Position numbers and translations under genes: made by a program
Notes under the pieces: generated by a model
Databases searched by the model: none
What the model saw: the letters and a program-made list of their open reading frames with translations, nothing else
Told to the model about the DNA's origin: nothing
DNA from: Amycolatopsis jiangsuensis
GTDB lineage: Bacteria > Actinomycetota > Actinomycetes > Mycobacteriales > Pseudonocardiaceae
Length of the DNA stretch: 64,000 bases
Assembly (NCBI RefSeq): GCF_014204865.1
Contig: NZ_JACHMG010000001.1
Span: 4,304,501 to 4,368,500 of the forward strand
Direction: 5' to 3'
In this document: piece by piece, positions 39,190-47,423 of the stretch
How the letters are laid out: each line of letters opens with the position of its first letter
How positions within the stretch are numbered: the stretch's first letter is position 1

Positions 39190-40290
39190 TCAGGGCAGGC
39201 GGTTGCCGGAGGTGCCGGAGAAGACGTGCAGTTCTTCCGGCCGGATCCGCAGGTGCAGGGTGTCGCCCATCGACGGCGGGGTGCGCGGGTCCACACGGGC
39301 CACGACGTTGCGTGACGAGCCCTCCGCGGTGGCCTCGCCGCCGGCGTCGAGCTTGCCGTAGACGTAGGCGTCGGAGCCCAGCTCCTCGACCAGCTCGACC
39401 TGGATCGGCAGGGTGCCCTCGGCGTCGGTGGTGACTTCCAGCGACTCCGGGCGGAAACCGAGCGTGACCACGTCGCCGTCGGCCGCGGAGCGGGTCTCCG
39501 GGGTGAGCGGGACGCTCGCACCGCCGACCTCGGCGCCGTCGGCGGTGAGTTTCGCGGTGACGAGGTTCATCGCCGGCGAGCCGATGAAGCCCGCGACGAA
39601 GACGTTCTGCGGCTTCTCGTAGAGCGCACGCGGGGTGTCGCACTGCTGGAGCAAGCCGTCGGAAAGCACCGCCACGCGGTCGCCCATCGTCATGGCTTCC
39701 ACCTGGTCGTGCGTCACATACACGGTGGTGACGCCGAGCCGGCGCTGCAGCGCGGCGATCTGCGTACGCGTGGAGACACGCAGCTTCGCGTCGAGGTTCG
39801 ACAGCGGTTCGTCCATGAGGAATACCTGCGGCTCACGCACGATCGCGCGGCCCATCGCGACCCGCTGACGCTGACCACCCGAAAGCGCCTTCGGCTTGCG
39901 GTCGAGGTACTGCTCGATGTCGAGCAGCTTCGCCGCGTCGAGCACCTTCTGCTTGATCTCCGACGCCGGACGGCCGGCGATCTTGAGCGCGAAGCCCATG
40001 TTCTGCCCCACCGTCATGTGCGGGTAGAGCGCGTAGTTCTGGAAAACCATGGCGATGTCACGCGACCGCGGTGGCAACTGCGTGACGTCGCGGTCCCCGA
40101 TCCACACCGCGCCCTCGTCGATGTCCTCGAGACCGGCCAGCATGCGCAGCGCGGTGGACTTGCCGGAACCGGACGGGCCGACGAGCACCAGGAACTCGCC
40201 GTCGGCGATCTCCAGCTCCAGCGCGTCGACAGCGGGATGCTCGGTGCCGGCGTAACGCCGGGTCGCCTTGTCGTAGGTGATCGTGGCCAT
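39190..40290 (-). CDS. msiK: sugar ABC transporter ATPase (MsiK/UgpC-like)
   Basis: A 366-residue ATPase with Walker A GPSGSGKST, signature LSGGQRQRVAMGRAI, Walker B VFLMDEPLSNLDA and the switch YVTHDQVEAM. The C-terminal part from about 235 is the OB/TOBE regulatory domain of the MalK/UgpC group. No permease or binding-protein genes are near, as for Streptomyces MsiK, which serves many sugar transporters. It is three bases after xylB, thus the end of a deoR-xylB-ATPase operon. Confidence 0.93.
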   Translation of the reverse strand: MATITYDKATRRYAGTEHPAVDALELEIADGEFLVLVGPSGSGKSTALRMLAGLEDIDEGAVWIGDRDVTQLPPRSRDIAMVFQNYALYPHMTVGQNMGFALKIAGRPASEIKQKVLDAAKLLDIEQYLDRKPKALSGGQRQRVAMGRAIVREPQVFLMDEPLSNLDAKLRVSTRTQIAALQRRLGVTTVYVTHDQVEAMTMGDRVAVLSDGLLQQCDTPRALYEKPQNVFVAGFIGSPAMNLVTAKLTADGAEVGGASVPLTPETRSAADGDVVTLGFRPESLEVTTDAEGTLPIQVELVEELGSDAYVYGKLDAGGEATAEGSSRNVVARVDPRTPPSMGDTLHLRIRPEELHVFSGTSGNRLP

Positions 40291-40293
40291 CGG

Positions 40294-41733
40294 TCAGTCC
40301 TCTCCGAATTTCGCGGGGACCCCGTGCGCGGCCTCACGCGCCTCGAGGTGGCGACGCTGGATTTCCTTGCCCGAGACGCGCTGCGCCTCGGCCGGCTCGT
40401 CCAGCACGAGCCGGTTTCCAGGTCCTTCGCCCAGCCATGCGGGCGGTTCGGCGGTGCCGGCCAGAGCCCAGGCGGCCTGGCGCGCGGCACCGAGCGCGAC
40501 GTACTCGCCTGCTTCGGGGATGGCCACCGGCACCCCGAGCACGATCGGCGCCACCGCGCGCACCGCTGCCGACTGCGCGCCGCCACCGATGAGCTGCACC
40601 CGCCGTACGTCCATGCCTTGCGCACGCACCGCGTCCAACCCGGCGGCGAGCCCGCAGAGCATTCCCTCCACGGCCGCGCGCGCCACGTTCTCCGGCGTCA
40701 TGTTCACCCGGTTCAGACCGTGCAGCGAGCCGGTCGCGCCGGGCAGGTTCGGGGTGCGCTCGCCGTCGAGATACGGAAGCAGCGTGAGCCCGCCGGCGCC
40801 TGGTTCGGCGGCCAGCGCGAGCCGGTCGAACTCCGGCAGGTCGACGCCGAGCATCGCGGCGCCCGCGGTGAGCACCCTGGCGGCGTTGAGCGCCGCGGTC
40901 AGCGGAAGGAACCTGCCGGTGGCGTCGGCGAATCCGGCGACCAGGCCGCTCGCGTCGGCCGAAGCGTGCTCCGTGACGCCGAAAACGGTGCCGCTGGTGC
41001 CGATCGAGATCACCGCGTCACCCGGCGCCAGCTCCAGCGCGAGCGCGGCGGCCATGTTGTCGCCGGTACCCGCCGAGACGAGCATGCCGTCGGCCGTGTG
41101 ACCGGCACTGTCCGAAGGGCCAAGCACCGTGGGCAGCTCCGGCGTCCGTCCGCCGAACGCGTGCGCCAGTACGTCGGGCCGGTAAGCGTTCTCGGCGGCC
41201 GAGAAGTACCCGGTGCCGGACGCGTCTCCGCGATCGGTCACCGCGGTCTCGGGACGGCCGAGCAGCCGCCAGGTGAGCCAGTCGTGCGGCAGCAGGACGC
41301 GGGCCACGCGGTCGGCGTTCTCCGGCTCGTGCTCGGCGAGCCAGCGCAGCTTCGTGACGGTGAAGCTGGCGACCGGGACCGAACCGACCGACTTCGCCCA
41401 CACGGCGGGGCCGCCCAGCTCGTCGGTGAGGTCCTTCGCCGCCTGCGCGGAACGGGTGTCGTTCCACAGCAGCGCGGGACGCACCACCTCGCCCGCTCCG
41501 TCGACGGTGACCATGCCGTGCTGCTGACCACCGATGCCGATGGCCGAGACGCCCTCCAGCACGTCGCCGGTGGCCTCGCCGAACGCCTGCCACCAGGCGG
41601 CCGGGTCCACCTCGGTGCCCTCGGGGTGCGGCGCGCGACCGGTGCGCACGACTTCGCCGGTGCGCGCGTCGCAGACCACCACCTTCGTCGACTGGGTCGA
41701 CGAATCGACACCGGCCACCAGCTCAGCTGTCAT
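40294..41733 (-). CDS. xylB: xylulokinase
   Basis: A 479-residue FGGY-family sugar kinase from ATG 41733. The phosphate-1 loop [15 protein letters not shown], the catalytic region [12 protein letters not shown] and [12 protein letters not shown], and the C-terminal [12 protein letters not shown] are present. It phosphorylates D-xylulose to D-xylulose 5-phosphate, feeding the pentose phosphate pathway. It overlaps the end of the deoR-type gene by 11 bases. Other pentulose or pentitol substrates cannot be excluded. Confidence 0.92.
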   Translation of the reverse strand: MTAELVAGVDSSTQSTKVVVCDARTGEVVRTGRAPHPEGTEVDPAAWWQAFGEATGDVLEGVSAIGIGGQQHGMVTVDGAGEVVRPALLWNDTRSAQAAKDLTDELGGPAVWAKSVGSVPVASFTVTKLRWLAEHEPENADRVARVLLPHDWLTWRLLGRPETAVTDRGDASGTGYFSAAENAYRPDVLAHAFGGRTPELPTVLGPSDSAGHTADGMLVSAGTGDNMAAALALELAPGDAVISIGTSGTVFGVTEHASADASGLVAGFADATGRFLPLTAALNAARVLTAGAAMLGVDLPEFDRLALAAEPGAGGLTLLPYLDGERTPNLPGATGSLHGLNRVNMTPENVARAAVEGMLCGLAAGLDAVRAQGMDVRRVQLIGGGAQSAAVRAVAPIVLGVPVAIPEAGEYVALGAARQAAWALAGTAEPPAWLGEGPGNRLVLDEPAEAQRVSGKEIQRRHLEAREAAHGVPAKFGED

Positions 41734-42529
41734 AGGGCTGCCCTTCCTCGACGTGTTCCACCGTCTCGACGGCCGTGCCCGCGTTGAGCGCGGCCTCGAT
41801 CTCCTCGGTCGGCGTGGCTTCACTGGTGATCAGCAGGTCGTAGTCGGCGACGGTGCCGTGCGCGTACGTGGCGGTGCGGCCGAACTTCGCGTGGTCGAGC
41901 ACCAGCACGTTGCGGTTCGCGGCGCGCAGCACGGCCTTCTTCAGCTCGGCGTAGTCGCGTACGGGGTGGAAGAGCCGGCCGACCGCGACCGCGCTCACCG
42001 AGACGAACGCGACGTCGGCACGCGTGCGCTCGAGCAACGCGAGGACGTCGGGACCGGAACACGAGTCGTATTCGGGGTGGTAGCGGCCCCCGGCGACCAC
42101 GACCTCGACACCACGGCCCAGCAGCCGGGCGGCTTGCAGCGAGTTGGTGATCACCGTCAGGCCTTCGACCCCGGCGAGCCGCTCGACCAGCGGGAACAGC
42201 GTGGTGGAATCGTCCACGAACACGGTCTGGCCGGGCTCGACCTGCCCGATCGCGACGTCGGCGAGGGCTTCCCGCTCGGCCGGGTGCAGGCTGAACCGGC
42301 TCGCGGTCTCCATCGTGATCGCGGAGTAGGCCTCGACCTTTCCGCGCAGCTTCCGCAGCAACCGCCGTTCGGCGAGCTCGTCGAGGTCGCGGTGCATGGT
42401 CATCAGGCTCACGCGGAACCGCGCCGTGAGGTCGTCGATGCGGACCTCGCCACGCTCGATGACGTGGTCGAGGATTTCCCGCCGCCGCTGCTCGACGGCG
42501 GCATCCGAAGGCCTGACCTTCCCGCTCAC
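41723..42529 (-). CDS. DeoR/GlpR-family regulator
   Basis: A 268-residue repressor from GTG 42529. The N-terminal helix-turn-helix covers about 15-65 ([40 protein letters not shown]). The C-terminal sugar-phosphate-binding domain begins with [16 protein letters not shown] and includes [10 protein letters not shown] and [11 protein letters not shown]. It starts the operon with xylB and the ABC ATPase and probably controls it in response to a phosphorylated pentose. Confidence 0.93.
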   Translation of the reverse strand: MSGKVRPSDAAVEQRRREILDHVIERGEVRIDDLTARFRVSLMTMHRDLDELAERRLLRKLRGKVEAYSAITMETASRFSLHPAEREALADVAIGQVEPGQTVFVDDSTTLFPLVERLAGVEGLTVITNSLQAARLLGRGVEVVVAGGRYHPEYDSCSGPDVLALLERTRADVAFVSVSAVAVGRLFHPVRDYAELKKAVLRAANRNVLVLDHAKFGRTATYAHGTVADYDLLITSEATPTEEIEAALNAGTAVETVEHVEEGQPYDS

Positions 42530-42558
42530 GCCCTGTTCTTACCAGATTTACCTGAGAT

Positions 42559-42581
42559 AGTTAACACATGACTCGATAACT
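42559..42581. promoter_or_regulatory. possible DeoR operator
   Basis: An AT-rich patch 30-52 bases upstream of the regulator start has AGTTA (42559-42563) and TAACT (42577-42581) as an inverted repeat with a 13-base spacer. Autoregulation is plausible but weakly supported. Confidence 0.3.
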
Positions 42582-42591
42582 TCCCGACTAC

Positions 42592-44037
42592 TCAGTGGGA
42601 GGTCGCACGGATCAGCCGTAGCGCCGCGGGAATGGCGTCCACCAGCGAGGACGCGGAGGTGGGCACGTCGGCGGCGGCGAGCGCACCGGCCAGCGAGTGG
42701 ACCTGGGCGGCGGCGGACGTGGCGAGCCACGGATCGACGCCGGCGGCCAGCACCGAGCCGACCAGGCCGGTCAGGACGTCGCCGGAACCGGCAGTCGCCA
42801 GCCACGAACCCCGCGGGGTATTCACCGCGACGCGGCCGTCCGGTGCGGCCACCACCGTGCAGTAGCCCTTGAGCAGCACCACCGCGTCGTACTTCGCGGC
42901 GGCCTCACGAGCGGCGGACACCCGGTCCGCGCCGGGACGGTGGCCCATCAACCGCTCGTACTCACCGGCGTGCGGCGTCAGCACCAGCGGCGTGTCCGGA
43001 TCTCGGGCGTCGAGGACCTCGGGCGTGTGCGCGATGATCGTGGTCGCGTCCGCGTCCGCGCAGACCGGCACGCCCTGGCCGAGGATGTGCCGCAGCACGT
43101 CACGGCCTTCCGCGCCGGTGCCGATTCCGGGCCCGACCACCCACGCCTGGACCCGGCCCGCGTCGGTGACCGAACCGGTCGCGACGATCTCCGGCCAGCG
43201 CGCCCGCACCACATCCGCGGCGTGCCCGGCGTAGCGCACCATGCCCGCCGTCGCCCGCACTGCCGAGCCGGAGGCGAGCACCGCCGCGCCCGGGTAGGTC
43301 GCGGAACCGGCCGCGATCCCGGTGACGCCCTGGCTGTACTTGTCGTCCTCCGGGCCGGGCACCGGCCAGGCGGCGGCGATGTCCGCCGGCTCCAAGCGGT
43401 GCAGGTCCGGCTCGCCGAGCGACGGCCGCAGGCCGATGTCCACCAGCACGACCTCTCCGCATTCCTGCGGAGCCAGCACGTGCACGGGTTTCACCGCACC
43501 GAACGTCACCGTGCGCGCGGCCGTGACGTGCGGACCGTCGACCGCGCCGGTGTCCGGGTCGACGCCGCTGGGCAGATCCACCGCCACCACCGGCGCTTCG
43601 ACCAGCTCGACCAGCTGTGCGGCGTCCGGACGCAACGGCCCGCGCGCGGAGATGCCGACGATCCCGTCGACCACCACATCAGCCTTGGAAATCCGCCGTG
43701 GACCGTCCGCTGTGGACACTGCGCGACCGCCGGAACGCCGTAGCGCGGCCAATCCGGCCGGATGCGCCTTCTCCGGGTTGAGCAGCACTGCGGTGACCGA
43801 CACTCCGCGCCGGCGCAGGAAAGCCCCGGCCCACAACGCATCGCCACCGTTGTTGCCGGAGCCGACGAGCAGCACCACCCGCCGTCCGGAGACGCCACCG
43901 GTCTCCTCGGCCAACAGCGCGGCCACCTGCGTGGCCAGCCCGAACGCGGCGCGGCGCATCAGCTCGCCGTCCGGCGTCACCGCCAGCAGCCGCTCCTCCG
44001 CCGCGCGAATCCGTTCCGTGGTCCAGATTCCTTGCAC
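42592..44037 (-). CDS. nnr: bifunctional NAD(P)HX epimerase/dehydratase
   Basis: A 481-residue repair enzyme that restores hydrated NADH and NADPH. GTG 44037 is the start because GGGAGGT lies 8 bases upstream; an earlier GTG at 44067 has no such site. The N-terminal epimerase domain has [15 protein letters not shown] and [14 protein letters not shown]. The C-terminal ADP-dependent dehydratase domain has [25 protein letters not shown] and the [15 protein letters not shown] motif. It follows glmS by 26 bases on the same strand. Confidence 0.95.
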   Translation of the reverse strand: MQGIWTTERIRAAEERLLAVTPDGELMRRAAFGLATQVAALLAEETGGVSGRRVVLLVGSGNNGGDALWAGAFLRRRGVSVTAVLLNPEKAHPAGLAALRRSGGRAVSTADGPRRISKADVVVDGIVGISARGPLRPDAAQLVELVEAPVVAVDLPSGVDPDTGAVDGPHVTAARTVTFGAVKPVHVLAPQECGEVVLVDIGLRPSLGEPDLHRLEPADIAAAWPVPGPEDDKYSQGVTGIAAGSATYPGAAVLASGSAVRATAGMVRYAGHAADVVRARWPEIVATGSVTDAGRVQAWVVGPGIGTGAEGRDVLRHILGQGVPVCADADATTIIAHTPEVLDARDPDTPLVLTPHAGEYERLMGHRPGADRVSAAREAAAKYDAVVLLKGYCTVVAAPDGRVAVNTPRGSWLATAGSGDVLTGLVGSVLAAGVDPWLATSAAAQVHSLAGALAAADVPTSASSLVDAIPAALRLIRATSH

Positions 44038-44063
44038 GGCGGCGACCTCCCGCTTACTCGGTG

Positions 44064-45926
44064 TCACTCCACGGTGACGGACTTCGCCAGGTTACGCGGC
44101 TTGTCGACGTCGTACCCGCGGGAACGGGCGATCTCGGCGGCCAGCACCTGCAGCGGAACCGTGGAGACCAGCGGCTGCAGCAGCGTGGACACCGCGGGCA
44201 CCTCGATCAGCTCGTCCGCGAACGGGCGCACGGTCTCGTCACCCTCCTCGGCGATCACGATCGTGCGCGCACCCCTGGCCTGGATCTCGCTGATGTTCGA
44301 CACCAGCTTCGAGTGCAGCACCGCGCGGCCCTTCGGCGACGGCATCACCACGACCACCGGCAGGCCCTCTTCGATCAGCGCGATCGGACCGTGCTTCAGC
44401 TCGCCCGCGGCGAAGCCCTCGGCGTGCATGTAGGCGAGTTCCTTGAGCTTCAGCGCGCCTTCCAGCGCCACCGGGAACCCGACGTGCCGGCCGAGGAACA
44501 GCACGGCCCGCGAATCCGCGATCCGCCGCGCCAGCTCCCGCGTCTGCTCCACCGTGGACAGCACCTTCTGCACGGCGGCCGGCATGGCCTCCAGCTCGGC
44601 GAACTCGCGGGCGACCTCGTCCGGGTACTTCGTGCCGCGAGCCTGCGCCAGCGCGAGGCCGACGAGGTAGTTGGCCGCGATCTGCGCCAGGAACGCCTTC
44701 GTGGACGCGACCCCGATCTCCGGACCGGCGTGCGTGTAGAGCACCGCGTCGGACTCCCGCGGGATCTGCGCGCCGTTGGTGTTGCAGACAGCGAGCACCC
44801 GCGCCTTCTGCTCGCGCGCGTGCCGGACCGCTTCCAGCGTGTCCGCGGTCTCGCCGGACTGGGACACCGCGACCACGAGCGTGTCCCGGTCGAGCACCGG
44901 ATCGCGGTAGCGGAACTCCGAGGCCAGCTCGACCTCGACCGGCAGCCGGCACCAGTGCTCGATGGCGTACTTGGCGACCAGGCCGGAGTGGTACGCCGAA
45001 CCGCAGGCGACCACGAAGACCTTGTCGACGTCCCGCAGGTCCTGGTCGGAGATGCGCTGCTCGTCGAGGATGACCCGGCCGGCCTCGAAGTGCCCGCGCA
45101 GCGTGTTGGCCAGCGCCTCCGGCTGCTCGTCGATCTCCTTGAGCATGAAGTACTCGTGGCCGCCCTTCTCGGCGGCCGAGAGGTCCCAGTCCACGGTGAA
45201 CGGCTTGGCCTGTGCGGCGTCGCCGTGGAAGTCGGTGACCTGGTATCCGTCGCGGGTGATCACCACGAGCTGGTCCTGACCGAGCTCGACGGCCTCCCGG
45301 GTGTGCTCGATGAAGGCCGCGACATCGGAGGCGACGAAGTGCTCACCCTCGCCGACACCCACCACCAGCGGCGACGACCGGCGTGCCGCGACGATCGTGT
45401 CCGGCTCGTCGGCGTGCGTGACGACCAGCGTGAAGGCACCCTCCAGCCGGCGGCAGACAGCCGCGACGCTGGCCGCCAGGTCACCCTTGGTCCCGCCCTC
45501 GGTGTAGGCCCGGGCAACCAGGTGAGCGGCGGTTTCGCTGTCGGTGTCGCTGGCCATCTCGACCCCGGCCGCCTCCAGCTCGGAACGCAGCGAGGCGAAG
45601 TTCTCGATGATGCCGTTGTGCACCACGGCGACGCGGTTGCTCGCGTCCCGGTGCGGGTGGGAGTTGCGGTCGATCGGCGCCCCGTGCGTGGCCCACCGCG
45701 TGTGGCCCATGCCCGCGGTGCCGGCGAACGAACCGCGGCCCACCTCGTCGAGCCGGGCCTCCAGGTTCGCGAGCCGGCCGGCCTTGCGCTCGACGTTCAG
45801 CGCGCCGGCGCCCTCCAGCACCGCCACGCCGGCCGAGTCGTAACCCCGGTACTCCATCCGCCGCAGCCCACCGAGGACGACGTCCAGCGCCGGCCGATGT
45901 CCGACGTATCCCACGATTCCGCACAC
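44064..45926 (-). CDS. glmS: glucosamine-6-phosphate synthase
   Basis: A 620-residue glutamine:fructose-6-phosphate aminotransferase, the first enzyme of UDP-GlcNAc synthesis. GTG 45926 puts the catalytic Cys at position 2 (CGIVGYVGHRP), which must be N-terminal after processing. The glutaminase half has MEYRGYDSAGVAVLEG and GMGHTRWATHG. Two SIS domains follow (ACGSAYHSGLVAKYAIE; SQSGETADTLEAV; GRHVGFPVALEGALKLKE), with the PRNLAKSVTVE end. The frame stays open upstream, but the added sequence is not family-like. Confidence 0.98.
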   Translation of the reverse strand: MCGIVGYVGHRPALDVVLGGLRRMEYRGYDSAGVAVLEGAGALNVERKAGRLANLEARLDEVGRGSFAGTAGMGHTRWATHGAPIDRNSHPHRDASNRVAVVHNGIIENFASLRSELEAAGVEMASDTDSETAAHLVARAYTEGGTKGDLAASVAAVCRRLEGAFTLVVTHADEPDTIVAARRSSPLVVGVGEGEHFVASDVAAFIEHTREAVELGQDQLVVITRDGYQVTDFHGDAAQAKPFTVDWDLSAAEKGGHEYFMLKEIDEQPEALANTLRGHFEAGRVILDEQRISDQDLRDVDKVFVVACGSAYHSGLVAKYAIEHWCRLPVEVELASEFRYRDPVLDRDTLVVAVSQSGETADTLEAVRHAREQKARVLAVCNTNGAQIPRESDAVLYTHAGPEIGVASTKAFLAQIAANYLVGLALAQARGTKYPDEVAREFAELEAMPAAVQKVLSTVEQTRELARRIADSRAVLFLGRHVGFPVALEGALKLKELAYMHAEGFAAGELKHGPIALIEEGLPVVVVMPSPKGRAVLHSKLVSNISEIQARGARTIVIAEEGDETVRPFADELIEVPAVSTLLQPLVSTVPLQVLAAEIARSRGYDVDKPRNLAKSVTVE

Positions 45927-46121
45927 GCGAACAAGCGTAACCAGGCAAGTCCAGTCCCCTACTCCGGTCCCTTGCCCACAGCCTGACCTGCGGTAACCGA
46001 CCTGGACGAGACGGTGTGACCGCGGTCGCGGCGGCCCACTGAACCGGCATGGCGAGAACCGGGGTGGCGCGGCGGAGCGGCGGACGGGCCGCGGGCGGGC
46101 GCGGGCAGTAAGGTCACGCGC

Positions 46122-46955
46122 ATGGCCAGCAAGCCCAAACAGCTGCTCACGGAGCTGTCGCACCCGGGACCCCACGAGGTCCTGCGCGGCAACCTCGCCC
46201 TGGTCGGGTTGCCCGGCGTCGTGTTCACCCCGCGCCAAGGGCTGAGCCTGCCCGCGGTCGCGTTCGGGCACGGCTGGCTGCAGCCGGCCACGCGGTACCG
46301 CCAGCTGCTGCACCACCTCGCGAGCTGGGGCGTGGTCGCCGCGGCCCCCGCGACGCAGACCGGGCCACTGCCCTCGCACCGGCTGCTGGCCGGCGACCTG
46401 CTGACCACCCTCGACATGATCACCACCGTCCGGCTCGGCCCGGATGGCATCAGCGTCGACCCGCGCAAACTCGGCCTGGCCGGGCACTCCACCGGCGGAG
46501 GTTCGGCGGTGCTGGCGGCCGCCCAGTCGGCGAGCACGGGCGACGAAGGAAAGCCGCGGGTCCGCGCCGTCGCGACGGTGGCCGCCGCGCAGACGTTCCC
46601 ACCGGCAACCGAGTCGGCGAAGGTGATCACCGCGCCCGGCCTGCACCTGGCGGTCGAGGACGATCTGGTGGCGCCCCCGGTCGGCCACGTCGACGCGATC
46701 GCCCGCAACTGGGCGGGCCCGGTCCAGCTGCGCACCCTCGGCAAGTCCTCCCACCTGGCGGTGACCGAGGGCAGGCACTGGAGCCAGCTGCTGCTGCAGG
46801 GCAAACCTCAGCGCGGCACCCAGCAGCTGACCCGCGCGCTGTTCACCGCGTTCTTCCTGACCCACCTGACCGGCACGGACGAGTACCTGCCGCTGCTGGA
46901 CGCGGACGTGAAACGAGCGGCGATCGAGCTGACCGAGGAGGAGCCGGCCGCCTGA
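46122..46955 (+). CDS. alpha/beta hydrolase, chlorophyllase-like
   Basis: A 277-residue soluble hydrolase from ATG 46122. Motifs are GVVFTPRQGLSLPAVAFGHGW, the nucleophile elbow GHSTGGGSAVLAAA (Ser at about 124), and a late GKSSHLAVTEG histidine. This resembles dienelactone hydrolase/chlorophyllase-like esterases. The substrate is unknown. It is divergent from glmS and stands alone. Confidence 0.85.
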   Translation: MASKPKQLLTELSHPGPHEVLRGNLALVGLPGVVFTPRQGLSLPAVAFGHGWLQPATRYRQLLHHLASWGVVAAAPATQTGPLPSHRLLAGDLLTTLDMITTVRLGPDGISVDPRKLGLAGHSTGGGSAVLAAAQSASTGDEGKPRVRAVATVAAAQTFPPATESAKVITAPGLHLAVEDDLVAPPVGHVDAIARNWAGPVQLRTLGKSSHLAVTEGRHWSQLLLQGKPQRGTQQLTRALFTAFFLTHLTGTDEYLPLLDADVKRAAIELTEEEPAA

Positions 46956-46957
46956 CC

Positions 46958-47000
46958 GGGATTTGTTCTGACGGGATTGTTCTGGCGGGATTGATCTGAC
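46958..47000. repeat. 14-15 bp tandem repeat, 3 copies
   Basis: Three head-to-tail units (gggatttgttctgac, gggattgttctggc, gggattgatctgac) fill the 48-base gap between convergent genes. Confidence 0.75.
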
Positions 47001-47003
47001 GGA

Positions 47004-47402
47004 TCAGGTCGCGAGCCAGTCCGTGTCCGCGAAACTCTCGTCGTCGTGTTCCGCACGGCGGCGCGGCCGTCCGGCGGCCGGAGGAGCCGGACGGTTCGCG
47101 GTCCGGTCGGCCTCGGGGTCACCGGCGCTCTCGTCGTCGAAGCCGAACTCCATTTCCCCGTGGTCCCGGTCGCCGACCGTCGACTCGGTCGCCCAGCCGC
47201 CCGCGGCCTTGGCCCGGCGGTTGCGCTCCTGCAGGCGGACGAACACCTCGCCCTGCACCCGAGCCTGCTTGTCCAGCTTTTCCTTGCTCTCCGCCACCGC
47301 CTCGGCCCGGCTGCGGTCGAGCAGACCGGACCGGGCGGCGTTCTCCGCCTCCAGCGAGGCCAGCTTGGCCCGCATGGCGCCGAGCGCGTCGTCAGTACTC
47401 AT
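47004..47402 (-). CDS. charged coiled-coil protein, T7SS-linked
   Basis: A 132-residue cytosolic protein from ATG 47402. The first 70 residues are a predicted coiled coil (GAMRAKLASLEAENAARSG, EAVAESKEKLDKQARVQ); the rest is charged and disordered with an RPRRR patch and an acidic end. I recognise no family. It is the last gene of a three-gene minus-strand group with the 813-aa and 103-aa WXG-like proteins (21-base gap), so it may be a chaperone or accessory for them. That role is an inference. Confidence 0.75.
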   Translation of the reverse strand: MSTDDALGAMRAKLASLEAENAARSGLLDRSRAEAVAESKEKLDKQARVQGEVFVRLQERNRRAKAAGGWATESTVGDRDHGEMEFGFDDESAGDPEADRTANRPAPPAAGRPRRRAEHDDESFADTDWLAT

Positions 47403-47423
47403 CTGCCCGCTTCCTTCCGCCGG

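Noticed and set aside
46122..46865. Extended N-terminus of GlmS running to 46865 on the minus strand
   Set aside because: The catalytic Cys must be N-terminal, which fixes the start at 45926; the rest is a shadow of the plus-strand hydrolase.
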